Under the pieces are notes generated by a model. That model worked only from the letters and a program-made list of their open reading frames with translations, was not told the DNA's origin and ran no database searches. The position numbers were made by a program, and so were the translations under genes. Shown here piece after piece: positions 37,776-50,316 of a DNA stretch of 64,000 bases (position 1 is the first letter of the stretch; every line of letters begins with the position of its first letter). This stretch comes from Polydactylus sextarius (taxonomy: Eukaryota; Chordata; Actinopteri; Polynemidae): NCBI GenBank assembly GCA_016801845.1, contig CM028914.1, forward strand, positions 7,820,501 to 7,884,500. Reading direction: 5' to 3'.

Positions 37776-40700
37776 TGATTTGTAAACAGTGAAAATGGCA
37801 ACTCCTGTTAATATCTATTTTATTTAAAACTCATTACACTGAAGGATTTCTGCAGATTAGTGGACTCTAGAATGATGAAGACGCTGGAGACTTGGACGTA
37901 ACTGTTGGACTAACAGTAAATGTGTAATGTCAGACCAACTCTAACTCACCCCTTTAAAACCGATGTCTTTCTTATCTTTCTTTCATGTACTTTCCTACAA
38001 ACTTTCCGCAGTTTCACTCGCTTCTATGTCAGTGCATTCTGTTCCTTCATATCTAGTTATACAACTTCGACAGGGCTCTGACCTCAGTCCAGTGTGCAAT
38101 AACATGATTAAGCTAACCTGTTTACTAATTTGTGAACAGGTAATTTGCAATAGAAGTCTATTTTCCCATAATATATGCAGCACATTCACAGTAGCCTATT
38201 CTTCAGTATTTGCAGCCTAAGTCTATTTTCCCACAGTTGATGTAAGGAGAACTTGAAGTCAGAAGTCTGTTTTAGAAAATGTATTTGAGCATTGAAGAAT
38301 TAAAAGAACATGTACATGGACTCAGACTTTGTTCCGAAAACCACAGTTCACTGACTTTAAGTGAGTGAGTTGCTGCAGCCAACATCCAAAAAGAAGCGCC
38401 TTAAAGGTAACTTAAAGGTACACAAAGTTTTATATGAGAATATGCTGCTATCTTATTGGTCTAGAAATGTTTAAGGGGAGGAGCCATGGTTTAGACTTAG
38501 CTTCCCCCTGATTGGACCATCTTGATGTCCGTCTTCTGCTCCGGTCTACAACCGGAAGGGGTCAGCAACCTGGAGAGGAAGAACCCTACGCTGCCTCTCC
38601 TGGCTGTTAATTTCCCTTCACAATAAGAGCATGCTGTCAGTTATATCACCCCCTTGGTATGCAGATCTTTAGCAGCAACAACCTATGTGTAACCAAACCA
38701 CACCCTTAATGTGATTATTATGTGAGTGAGTGTATCATAACTCTTATGTTAAATATTATATAAACACTCATTGTTTCTGATATAATGCAGCACTTTTTAT
38801 TCCTAGTGAAATATTTATCCCTAACACTATTCAAATGCACACTGCACAGAAAAATGTCCCTGAAAACATCTCACTGACCATCACAATTCAAGCTCCTACA
38901 TGACAAATGGTTAATGTGGCAAAAAAAAGACATGACGTGATGTAGCCTACCTGTCGATCCCAGATTATCGTGTTATTTGCTGAAATTAACAACACTTAGA
39001 CTTCCACTGAGCTGTTTTCTTAAATCTTCATAAATCCACAGATGTGTTTTATCTGAACTGACGACAGATGAAGCAAACAGTCGCTTCCTTTATTGACAAT
39101 TTAGTGCTACAGACTTCATGTTGTTGTTTCCACATTGTCAGTACCGTGACATGTGCGTGTCCACTATGTGGACTTTAAAAACACAAAACAAACCACTTAC
39201 CCATAAGATAATGCTCTTTATAGACCTTTTACTGGGGCTCATATAAAGATCAAATTTGTGTCCGATGGTCGCTTAAATGTCGACAGTTAATGTGTATGTT
39301 AAGTTGTGACCGTCACCAGATAACATGTGCATATCATCTGGGCTCACATGTGTTAAACAGTTGACACACATCTTGATGGACCTCAACTAAATGTCTACAG
39401 GTAAAACACAGTCACTATCAAGCTGCTCAGTGGCGGAGCGTTGAAATCTGTGGAAAGTGTGTTATGTTACCGAGTGATGCTGTTTCAAATCCCAAATGCA
39501 CAGGTTGATTCCCAGGCACATGCCCAAACATATACAGTAGCTGTAATAAAACAACACATGTTTTGTATTACATGTGCTTCATTGTGCAATAAACCATTCA
39601 TGACTCAAGCTGTATTTACACAGGCAAGCATGACACAAAAAGAACAAGATAACAGATTACAAGATCACACATGGTCTCTAACCACCATTTGACAGGCCGT
39701 ACATGGACGTACAGGGCAACAGTTTTCACTTCATACAATTCTTTGTGCTCGGCCAACACGGCTCTTCTGGAGGCATTAAGATGATTCTCAAGGACTTTGG
39801 ATAACGACATTATTTCTTGCTGTGAGATATATACGCCACACCAAGAAAGAGGAACACTGGGTATCTACTACCCCTCACAATCATTTTCTCATTGGTGCTG
39901 ACTTTGCCGATGAGAGGGACCAGCTATGATAAATAACATGCACTGTGACTCCTTGTTCGGGACACGGCTGTATGTGTCTTCACAGACTAGATACACCCTT
40001 TCACGCAGTTGGGAGTGTGTGATCTGGACCTTCACTACAGTACAACAGTTCAACTGTCTGAGGTCTCAATGCTGCTGATTACCTATTCCCTGGTAACAAA
40101 TTGAAACAACAAATAATACATAAGAGTTTAACGTAAGTTATACCATTTGTAAGGCATTTCTCATCAACAGTTTGAGTCACCAATTTAGCAATGATTTTTA
40201 AATTTGGAGAATTTAGCAAAGTCTATTGGATAGGAAAGTGTAACAGTTATTGGCTCCATTGATCTGGGATGAAAGATCCTTCCAGTCAGACAATTCATAA
40301 TCAACCTTTGTAAATGGAATGGGTGTATACATAGGAGAATGCACAGACTTAGGCAGCAGCAGCTAAGTTTTTGGTCTTGTGCATAATCAAGCTTAGACTT
40401 GTACGCAAGCAAGACTTGTATGACGCTCTTTCATTCTGTTCACTATTGCAGCCAGAGTTTGCATCAAAGCTTCCAACATATTGACATTACACATTAAAAC
40501 ATGCTTAGCACACACTTCTATGATTTATTTCAATTAATCTGACATCGGTTCACAACCTTTCCTACTCCATTCACAGCTTGTCTCTCACTCCACTCACCAT
40601 CTTTCTCACTCACACAAACACACACACCTCGTCACTGACAACCCGTATCGTCACACATTCTCATTTCCTCCACCATATTCTCAAAATCCTTTTCTGGATG

Positions 40701-42142
40701 GTGGGTGGTGGATTTCTGGATTCTGGGTGGTGGATCACACATTTTACCTCTGCCCTGGACTGTTAATTTCAAGGAAAGGAAACAAGCACAGTCAAACATT
40801 AAACACAGCAAAAACAAGAACATTGCAACAGTACCCCAATCCTCTTTATCTTGACTATTTCTTAAATATTTACCCCTACCAGTGAAAACTCATCAGTTAT
40901 GTAGTTTTTGTGCTGCAACTACAAATTGGCCTCCTTGGAGCCTGTAATTTCTCGACAGACACAGACTCACCACCGATACTGACTGTCCAAAATAAGTCTC
41001 TTTTATCTCATCCCAGACTATCTTCCCAAGGTTATAGTGGAACTCATTGTGGAATCTCTTCTGTTTGGAGGACTCTGTAACTGTCCCAGAAAAAAACACC
41101 ATCCATTGTGCTGTGGGATACTCACTTCACAGTCTTCCCTTCTCAAATTTTAACAACCCACTGATCAAAAATGGTAAAATAATCCATTTTTAGTAATTTG
41201 AGTCACAAACATACAAGGGCAATACTATCTCCTTGAATAACTATGACCACATCATATTAACATTTTACTTTCAGAGGTTGAGCATCCATTGAGAGGTTTA
41301 TATAGCACATTTGTCCCAAGCAACGCTGTCGGAGGAATCAGCCAGGAGGTCAGACACCAATACCTTAGCCTCATTGGCCTCAGACGATTAAACCCCAATT
41401 TGCAATATTTCCACAATTTCTTTTGATCTTGTCAAACACACGACCCTGGTAAGGCAATATCAAACATGTTTTTTTTGTCCTCTCCCCAAGACAAAATAAG
41501 CTCTTGGGTGCAGCTCTCCTGAACCACTGTTACCCTGGATGGAGGTCACATACATTTTCTCACAGTTTGTGTATAACTAGAGGCATTTAAGGCAAGAGAG
41601 GCAGAGAACCCCTGCTCTAGAGGAAAATAATATTCAATCAAGTTTAATTTTCACTGCAGTGGCGGTGAGAAAGATGGGGTGGCTCAGTACCATATAGCAG
41701 ACAGACAATATATTTTTTTTAAATGTAACAACTTCTTAATTCAGGATCTTCTGAATAAAAACAACTATGTGCATGGTTTGTGTCCATTTGTTTTAATTGT
41801 AAAATATTGTGTGACAAAAATTGGAGACTAATTAGACATACGTGCATTTCAGTTTTCACACATAAAACATTAAAGATTTAAACATGTTTTTTTTTTTTTT
41901 TTTTTTTTTTTTTGCTTTTTGTTTTGTTTTTTGTTTTTTTGAACATTTCTAAAACTCATCCTTGAATTAACAGGCACCAACTGAGTACAAAAAAATAGTA
42001 GTTATTACAAATAATTATACAAAAACAACAAAACAAAACAAAAAAAGACTTCATGGAAATGGGCTGGTGAAACTCTGCAGTGCATGTATGGGAATTTTGT
42101 TTAATGATTTCAGAATATTTCTTTCAAGAAAGAGGATATTTC
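37776..42142. other. Gene-free interval between transporter copies A and B
   Basis: No SLC22 exon remnant recognised. Short minus-strand frames (for example 39616-39810 and 40893-41102) show no family I can name; they might be eroded retroelement sequence. A poly-T tract lies at about 41888-41913. Confidence 0.4.
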
Positions 42143-42165
42143 TTTATTGGCCACTATAGAAACGA

Positions 42166-43438
42166 TCAAGTAAGTGTTTGCACATCCACTTTGGCCTCAC
42201 GTTGTGTAGGTGGGTTCCCCCTTACTTGATTATCTACATATTTCTTCTTTTTGTGTCCACTGCACAACCTGTAAAAGAAAAAGAAAGATGAAATATCAGC
42301 AACGCATATACCAGTGAAACATAAATGACAGTTTACATATTATCTTTTCAACTTGTCCTCTTTTTTTGTTGTTCTCCAAGTTATCAAATATTTGCATTTA
42401 AGCTCGCTTGAGAAATGTATCTCCTTATTAATTAATCAATCAATCTAGAGTAGTTTCTAAGAGACTGAAGGTATTCCTGATTCATGTAAAACTGTGTCCA
42501 AGATGAATACTCTGCTATGAGGTCGCCATTTATTCAGTCGTGTTGTAACTGTCTTACTGTTTGTCTCAGTGTGATAATAGTGACCTGATAAACAGGTGAA
42601 TTAGAGTAACCTGAGTGAAATGTACCCACCCTTGACATTCTTGCATTTGCTCCACTGTTTCTGGAAGATCTTTACTAAGAGTCTCCGGAAGGAAGAAGTT
42701 GACCACAGAGGAGACAATGGTCAGACTTCCCATGAGGATATAAGGCAGAGCCTTATCATAAGTACCTATAAATAAGAAAAAGACAATTTTACATCTTCTT
42801 TAGGATATGTAAAGTATGAAATTGCAGGATCTTTGTGAGATGTTATACTCAACACCTACATACCTAAATAGATAACATAGGGAGCTGTGATGCTGCCAAT
42901 GCGTGCAGCAGAAGAGCATATTCCCATGCCGACATTCCTGAGCACAGTGGGATAAATCTCAGCTGTGTAGATGTAGACGATGCTGAAGGCCATGGTGAAG
43001 CCAAACTTCCCAGTCATTTCCAGAGCCAGAGCCACAGACTGAAGGGCTGAGGAGGTCAAAGAGTATATTACATAATTATATTATATATTATTATTATTAT
43101 ATAAGAGAATATTTTCTCTTTTGTTTTGCACCTGTACACAACCAACAATGTGACATACGCTCTTCATGAGCTCCTCTTAGAAAACAATAAGCCAGATAAT
43201 ATAAAGAAGTGAGAAATGATTTATGACTTGACAAAGGTCACAAAGATATAACAACCTTTCACTGAAATTTCAACAATTATATCACAGTTATGTATGTTTT
43301 TTGGCTTTGGTTTTTTGCATTTTGTTTACACTAAAAATGAAACATTCAGTGTATTTAGAGTTAAATAAATTGTTCTGTTAAATTAAAGCCCCTGCATGGA
43401 TACACTCGTGGTCATATGTATTTATGTATGTATGTGTA

Positions 43439-43484
<46 letters not shown>

Positions 43485-44129
43485 CACACACACATATATG
43501 TGTGTGTGTGTATATCAGGATCAGGTTAGAAGAAAAGCCTACATTTAATTATACGGGTGAAAAGCAAATCATCTCTGCATTGTAGTGGGGGTATAAAGTA
43601 TTGCCAAAGAGAAGACAAAAGATAAATACTGAGCAATCGACATACTCTTATAACTTCATTCAAATTTAGGAGGGTTGTTTTGGGGGCGTTGGATTCTGGC
43701 TCTTAAATCATCTCATCTGTTGTAACACTGAGTTGGTTTAATATGTAGCTACATAAGCAACAGGGTTACTTATATATGTAACTTATGTTACATATGTAAC
43801 ATAAGTTATGCATTATTTCTATACAGCAGTTTAACATATTGCATTGGTTTTTAAATGTATTTCTTTTTAGTAAAGAAAACTGTAATCATTGTCAGTCTTG
43901 GAGGCAGTTTTAGCTGCACAATGCACTCACATGTATAGATGCAATAAACGTGAATATTTCTAAGAATTTTGTGTTCCAGGATTTTTTCTTTGAAGTACGC
44001 TCTTCATGAGCTCCTCTTAGAAAACAATAAGCCAGATAAGATAAAGATGTGAGAAATGATTTATGACTTGACAAAGGTCACAAAGATATAATAACCTTTC
44101 ACTGATATTTCAACAATTATATATATATA

Positions 44130-44204
<75 letters not shown>

Positions 44205-47200
44205 ATTCCCTGTATTTAGAGTGAAATAAATTGGCCTGTTAAATTAAAGCCATCCATGTAGGGGCTTTAATAAATGTTTCATTTTTAGTGTAAACAAAAT
44301 GCAAAAAAAAAAACCAAACAAACAAAAAAAAACACTGACATTTTAAAAAGCACTTGTGACTTGCATAATTACCTGCTTGTCTCAGTATCACAAAAGGTAT
44401 AAATGAGGTGTTTACGATGTCACTGTTTCAAGTTATTTCGTAAATCAAGGCCTGTGTAATAGGTTGTTAAACTGTCATTTTAAATAATAAAAAGGCGTCT
44501 TACTATCGGGGATGAACTGGATGAGCAGGAGAACTCCTCCTCCAATGATGAGGAACGATGACAGAAGTGCTCTTCTTGGGCATTTTTTTAGCAGCCATGT
44601 TGAAACAACATATGCAGGAACCTCGCAAGTCGCTGATAAAAAACAGTTCATGAATGGATTTCCACTCAGGTTGGACGTGTTCAGGGACAAACCAAAATAC
44701 CCAATGTTTATTGCCATCCTGAAAAAACAGAAAAGAGGATTTGTATTACTACAAAGTAAATGCAGGTTTTGATTGTAACACCAACTTTAAATTTCTATTT
44801 CTGTTTATATCACATATATGCATATAAATGTATAGACTCATCTACATTGATCAACAAAGGCTTGCTAATTGTCAACAATGACTAATTAAAGAAGAATGAT
44901 GAAAACTAGAACTGAATCAGCCTTGCAGTTATATGCAAGATCACAGTTACCTTTGACATATATAATAAAACATACTTACCACAAAACAAGACACATAAGT
45001 GTGATGCATCGAATGTTCTTCGATTTCATAATATCAATCATGGTATATGTCTTGCTGGGAGGATTTGCCTGTAGATAAAACCAAAGAAAACATGAAAATT
45101 TTAACATCGCAACATTTGGACTGTGATTTTAACATTCACCCCGTTCCCAAACTTACATGTGAAGACATGTGTGAAGATAACATGACAATGTAAGATATGA
45201 ACCTCACCATACATTCTTTGAAAATTACAGGTGGCGCATCAATTTTATTTTTCCTTGCAGCATCTCTCACTATGATCTCAGCCTCCTCCACTCGTCCTTG
45301 AGTAATAAGCCACCGAGGAGACTCTGGGATGAACCTGTAAGATAAATGCAGATATGCCTCAAAAGTCAGCAAAACAGGTTGTCATTGTCAGCTCTTCAGT
45401 CATTGGCAAGAAATGAATTAAAATATTGAATAACATACCACCATAGAGGGATGTATACCACAGCAGTTGTGGACAGGACAGCAAGCAGAGTCCTCCATTC
45501 TCTGATTCCATATGCAATCCAGGGTAGTGTCATGTACCCAATGCAATAGAAAAGAAAGGCCCCGAGAGTCGTGAAGAGCACCCGCATAGTCTTACTCAAC
45601 AACTCAGTTCCTGTTTGTGACATGAGATTAAAAAGAGGATTGCAACAACAAATTATCCATCTAGTCACATGAATTCATGCAGACAATGAGAAGTGATGTG
45701 GCATGATGAGGATTTTAATTCATACCTAACACGAATGCAGAAATATAGATGGATATCTGGGAGGCTCCAACAAAAAGGAACATGATGCAAAACATCCTCC
45801 ATGAATGAGAGAAGGACTGAAGCAGGACGGAGACACACTGGGCCGCAAGAGAGATGAATACAATCTTCTTCCTCCCAAACCTGAAAAATACACATCATTA
45901 ACAGTGATTCACCGACAATGCTTTAATAAAATATGATGACAGAGACATGGGTTGTGGTTATTTTGTCATATTTGAGGACAATACATCTGAGCAGCAGCTT
46001 AAATCCACAAATGAGATTTTTTTTGTGCAGACGATTCAAGCTTAGTCAGACTTAGTGTTTGTGAGAGTTGGTTTCAGACTGAACTATAATCAATATATTG
46101 TTTATTTAAATGTTATCACTTTCATATTCACTCTTGACCTTTCTACTCTTTTCTATAAACACTATAATTCAAATATGCATGTTAATAGATGTTTTCCAAA
46201 ATGGTAGCAGTTCTACTTAATGATCTTATATATTAATGTATTTTCCTGAACTGATGGCAACATGCAGTGATTCTTTACTTTATTTTTTATCTTTAGCTTT
46301 ATTTGAATCCTCATAATCCCCTAATGTGACACAATAATCAAAACCTCCAGATATTCAAAGCCTGTAACCCCCTTTTCTCATCTGAAGAGTGCACAGTTTT
46401 CACAGCTGCAATGGAGGCAAAGAGTTAAACACACAGTGTTCCTCACTGCTGCGCCCCACGCCACATACTTTTCCCCAAGACAAACCTGTCAGAGCTGAAC
46501 TCTGAGGGACAACTAATGTCACAGTCTACAAAGGATTTCAACACGGGATTAAAAAAAACCTACATCTGTCAGGTTGAGTAACTCTGCACTCGACGACTTT
46601 ATGCAAGACCTTGAGTAGCTGCTTCTCTCCAAGCTAATTTGCATCTGGTTTGTATGAGCAGTAAGCACAGAGCTGAATAAAACAGTGTTGGGACAAGTAA
46701 AGTAAACAAGTGTTTGGAATCAGTTAAACTCCAAGTTAAGTTGAATAACTATCACAGGCAGTAGCTACAGCACACAAAAGGACATAACTGTGTGACATAA
46801 CTTTTCTTATAAATGACAGTTTTAGAAGGCATATAATTTTAAGTTAGCACTGGTTTGCATCATCTATCACCATTTTTATGACACTAATTTATCCTCAGTT
46901 GTCTATGTGACCTGTGATGTCTTTCTGTGGTCCCATCTAACTCCTTTAAATATGTTTATGATCTCCAACTTAGGAGACATCTTAGTGAAAACAAATTCTT
47001 TCTTCAAGAAAATCAACTTCAACAGTAGATGGTGCTGTTGTTATCATAATGACTGTAACATTCATTACAGTGTTATCCTTCCTCAATGAACCATAATCCT
47101 CTTATTCAGTCAGTAATTTTCTACTTTTTTTCAAAGATTTTCTTTCTTCACCCCAATTTTTACAATGAAATCAAATTCAACTGAGACTTTCTGAAATACC

Positions 47201-47778
47201 TGTCAGAGAGTTGTCCTGAGATTAAGGATCCAACAAGGTATCCCACGAATAGAGTCGAGGATGCAAAGGGAACCTTCCATTGATTGTCACAAACAAGGTC
47301 CCACTGTGAAAAGATGTAAATAAAATGAAACAAGGCAACTTATAACTTTTATGACTAAGACTTATATTAAAAATACACATATACTGACCTCAGTGACTAT
47401 GTTGCTATGGTAGATATCTTTGCTATAGTGCCATCCATCTAAACATCCTTCCTGCTCCAGGTTGGTGAGGTTAACATCTCTTCCAGGGATAAATCCTTCA
47501 GCAGAAAGGTTTCTAACCACATCCAGCCTGTATCTGCTACACTGGCTCTGAACCTCTTCACCGTCTGCTATAGTAATGGGAATAATGGCATTTCTCCACT
47601 CCTCAGTTAAATTAACATCTGGAATGAGGCAGTGGTGTTTGGGAGCTGCTCCAACAAAGACGATATAAAGCCCATTGAATCCAGTAGACACAAAAACTGT
47701 GTTAAGGAGAAAGAATGTGGTCCAGAAATAAGGACCAGTCTGTCCGAGGAATGCTGTGTCTTCATCATAGTCTCCCAT
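42166..47778 (-). CDS. OCTN-type carnitine/organic cation transporter, copy B (SLC22A4/SLC22A5-like)
   Basis: Membrane transporter of the SLC22 OCTN branch. Exons on the minus strand: 47778-47389, 47303-47200, 45880-45726, 45610-45439, 45334-45208, 45068-44980, 44718-44504, 43046-42864, 42765-42630 and 42268-42166, giving 557 aa in one frame. It starts MGDYDEDTAFLG with A at -3 and G at +4. The extracellular loop has three sequons (NLT, NLS, NLT). The MFS motif is GQLSDRFGRK at 160-169, PESPRW at 277-282, and the family glutamate is in TAEIYPT. Exon 6 is 89 nt, 12 nt shorter than in copy A, so the cytoplasmic loop before TM7 loses four residues in frame. The second half of the first membrane segment (FLLNTVFVSTGFNG) departs from the IPNGF seen in copies A and C. 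The tail is Lys-rich and ends QTLT. A minus-strand AATAAA lies 18 nt past the stop at 42148-42143. Confidence 0.93.
43156..44122. repeat. 127-bp direct duplication in copy B intron 7
   Basis: 43156-43282 and 43996-44122 are the same sequence at a constant offset of 840 bp, with about four substitutions and no gaps. Both start TACGCTCTTCATGAGCTCCT. Next to them are inverted partners: GCATTTTGTTTACACTAAAA at 43317-43336 recurs reversed near 44284-44303. The intron has therefore grown by a compound direct and inverted duplication. Confidence 0.85.
43439..43516. repeat. (CT)n(AT)n(AC)n(GT)n array
   Basis: Four consecutive dinucleotide runs. The AC run, ATATAT and GT run at the end form a short hairpin-capable palindrome. 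Confidence 0.9.
44119..44201. repeat. (AT)n(GT)n(AT)n array
   Basis: Short AT run, seven GT units, then a long AT run directly after the second copy of the 127-bp repeat. Confidence 0.9.
45881..47199. other. Intron 2 of transporter copy B
   Basis: Largest intron of copy B apart from intron 7. No repeat, nested exon or mobile element is recognisable in it. Confidence 0.5.
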
Positions 47779-50316
47779 TCTTTACAAAAATGCCTCCCTG
47801 CTCTTGAGGGAGAAAAAAAATCCTCTGAAATTCTTCAGAGTATGAGACGCTGTATCCCTCTTAAAGTTTTCAGCTTAGTACCAGAGTGGTAGGGGTGAAC
47901 TCTCTGTGGGGCTGTGAGCTGGTCCTCCAGTGGGACGGAGTCACAATTCCAAAACTTCAGTTTCTACAGGGACAAATTTAACATCCCCCTGATTTACAGT
48001 GAGACCACCAGTTACACCGCCTCTGTATTTATCAGCAGACAGGGAATCTAAGTATCTGAGATTAGTGAATGAGACATCTCCCACTCAATCATTTGATTTG
48101 ATTTACTAAAAAGAAAAATGATCAAACGATTCAAAGTTGCCAGTCTACCCACCCAACCCCCGCACTATAAAGTGGTCAAAGTGGTATTTTCTCTAAACAA
48201 CATTCCACACTTTTAAATACCCCAAAGACGTGCGCGTGCCTGTACTCTAAATGTTGCTAAGTAGTATTAGACTCCCATTGGACTATTTAAAGCCACACTG
48301 CAGAGGGAGGTAGAAATTGTAACACTTCAGTATGTTCGCAATGTATAATAAATGTTCATTTAAACCCATGAATGAAATGTTAAACAAAAACAGTGTTTTT
48401 AGTTGGTTGCCTAAATATGTTCTCAGTGTGCCTATTGTATTGTACTGAAAAATTTACTTTTTTCTCACACAACATACTATACATATTTCACTGTGTAAAG
48501 CTTTTACAGAACTGTATTTCTAATATTTTTCTTTTGGTTTTAATATATTCAAACTTCAGCATAAGAAAACAACATAGAGCCATCTGAGTTTGGCTCCAAC
48601 ACTGAGAGAAGATTGCTGAATTTCACAATAAAAGACCCCCTCAGAATAATATTCTATTTGTAGAGTTGAGATTAAAGCTTCCAACATATGCCACCCCAGT
48701 CCACTACAACTACATAATAAAATGTGTATGTGCAGAAAGACCACAAAAATAAGCAGCCTGTGGAGACAATCTTTGGAAGTCGTACTTCCCCCTCACCACA
48801 ACACCTCTAGTGATACTATTAATCAGTTTAATCAGTATTTGAATGAAAGTCTAATGAAGATGATCAGGAATCTTTCAATTAAACTATAGGCTATAACATT
48901 TGTTCACATTTGCAAGCCTGTGATATATCGTCTCAGCACTGAGTGGTGATTAAGGACACGACTATGTGACAAAATTAGGTCAGGGTGATCTGTGGTCTTT
49001 CATCACAGGACGACCCCCACTTACTTTCAAAGACCACTGATCAAAAGCGATTGAGATGAATGTATGAATTGATCTGGCTGCAAGATCCAGGTTCTGGTGT
49101 AAACTGAAGTAAAGATGTTCACATGCTGCTGTAGGTTTAGCATTAGAACAAATTTGTTACTGCTGGTTTCTCAGTGGATAATGATCTTACATGGTTAATT
49201 CTAACTAAATTATAATGTGATAACTAAAGATCAGTTACTTATTTGCATTGGGAACTTACTTCGGTATTCAAGAGGAGGCATGTTTATCTGAACTTTGTGC
49301 TAATTTATTGTAGAAAAAAACACAGAATGGTAAGTTCTGAATTGTTTTATTTTCCAATTGTACAGTTTCTTCTCTTAAACATTTTATTGTTAAATTAGTC
49401 TCAAAACTCAAGTTGCAAATAAGATTTCAATTTCCCTTTGTGCACAGTGTAGGACGCCCCACATACCTTGCTTTCACAACCTGTCAGCATAATCATTAAC
49501 CTTGGCTTTCACCAAATATACAAGAAAAGATTCTTATCAACTGAGTGAAAGTCATTTCTCGCATGTGCCACTTAAGAGCATGTGGACGCCATCAGCATGT
49601 GCATTTAAATAAGAAGGATATGCTCTTTTCGTTTTTCGTTCCCTGTTCAGCCTGGTTGTAGATTTACTGAAATAGCCCCTTCAGATAACGTGCTTGCAAA
49701 TTGAGTTACTTATCGACATGTACAAGAGGAATTTGTGAGTGTGTTCACTCCGTCCTATAGTACAACTCCTCCACTGAGATGACACAGTTACTTCGAAATG
49801 TTCTTGAATTCTGAATTTTGCGTGTAATTTATTAATGTTGGAGATTTTTGTTGTTGTAATAAAGAATAACTAACAAAAAATAAACTTTGTTTTCTGACCT
49901 TAGACCAAAGATAATTGGTCACATGTGTCAATGCAGAGATAGACAGGTACATAGTGTATTTGAGACAAAATAAAATGAAAGATAAAATTCAGGTGTGTCT
50001 TATTGTAGCAGTGTATTGACAGAAAAAACAAAACAAAAGAAACCATTCACAGTACTTGTGTGGTGGTATTTTATTACCGTGTCGAGTGTCGTAAAAGGAT
50101 AATGATCTAGGAAATGAGTGGAGACTTCCAGTTCAGCATTTGGGTGTAGTTCCCATTTGGATCACGGATTGTTAGAAAACCTCTGCCAGATTAATTCAGC
50201 GGGTGCCGGTGGGATGGTTTTGTGAGCCTTTTAGATTGTCACTGCAAAACTCCTTCATCCGTGAGTCTTTATGAACTCACCTGAAGCTCGCAGCACCCAC
50301 AGACACCACAGACACC
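47779..50316. promoter_or_regulatory. Shared upstream region of divergent copies B and C
   Basis: 2538 bp separate the start codons of copy B (minus) and copy C (plus). It must hold both promoters. I see no convincing TATA box for either gene; the first 150 bp left of copy C are more GC-rich than average. The minus-strand frame at 48556-48744 is not recognisable as a gene. Confidence 0.45.

Noticed and set aside
39616..41102. Minus-strand frames that might be retroelement or envelope remnants
   Set aside because: No catalytic or structural motif, no continuous frame and no matching LTR pair; not enough to call.
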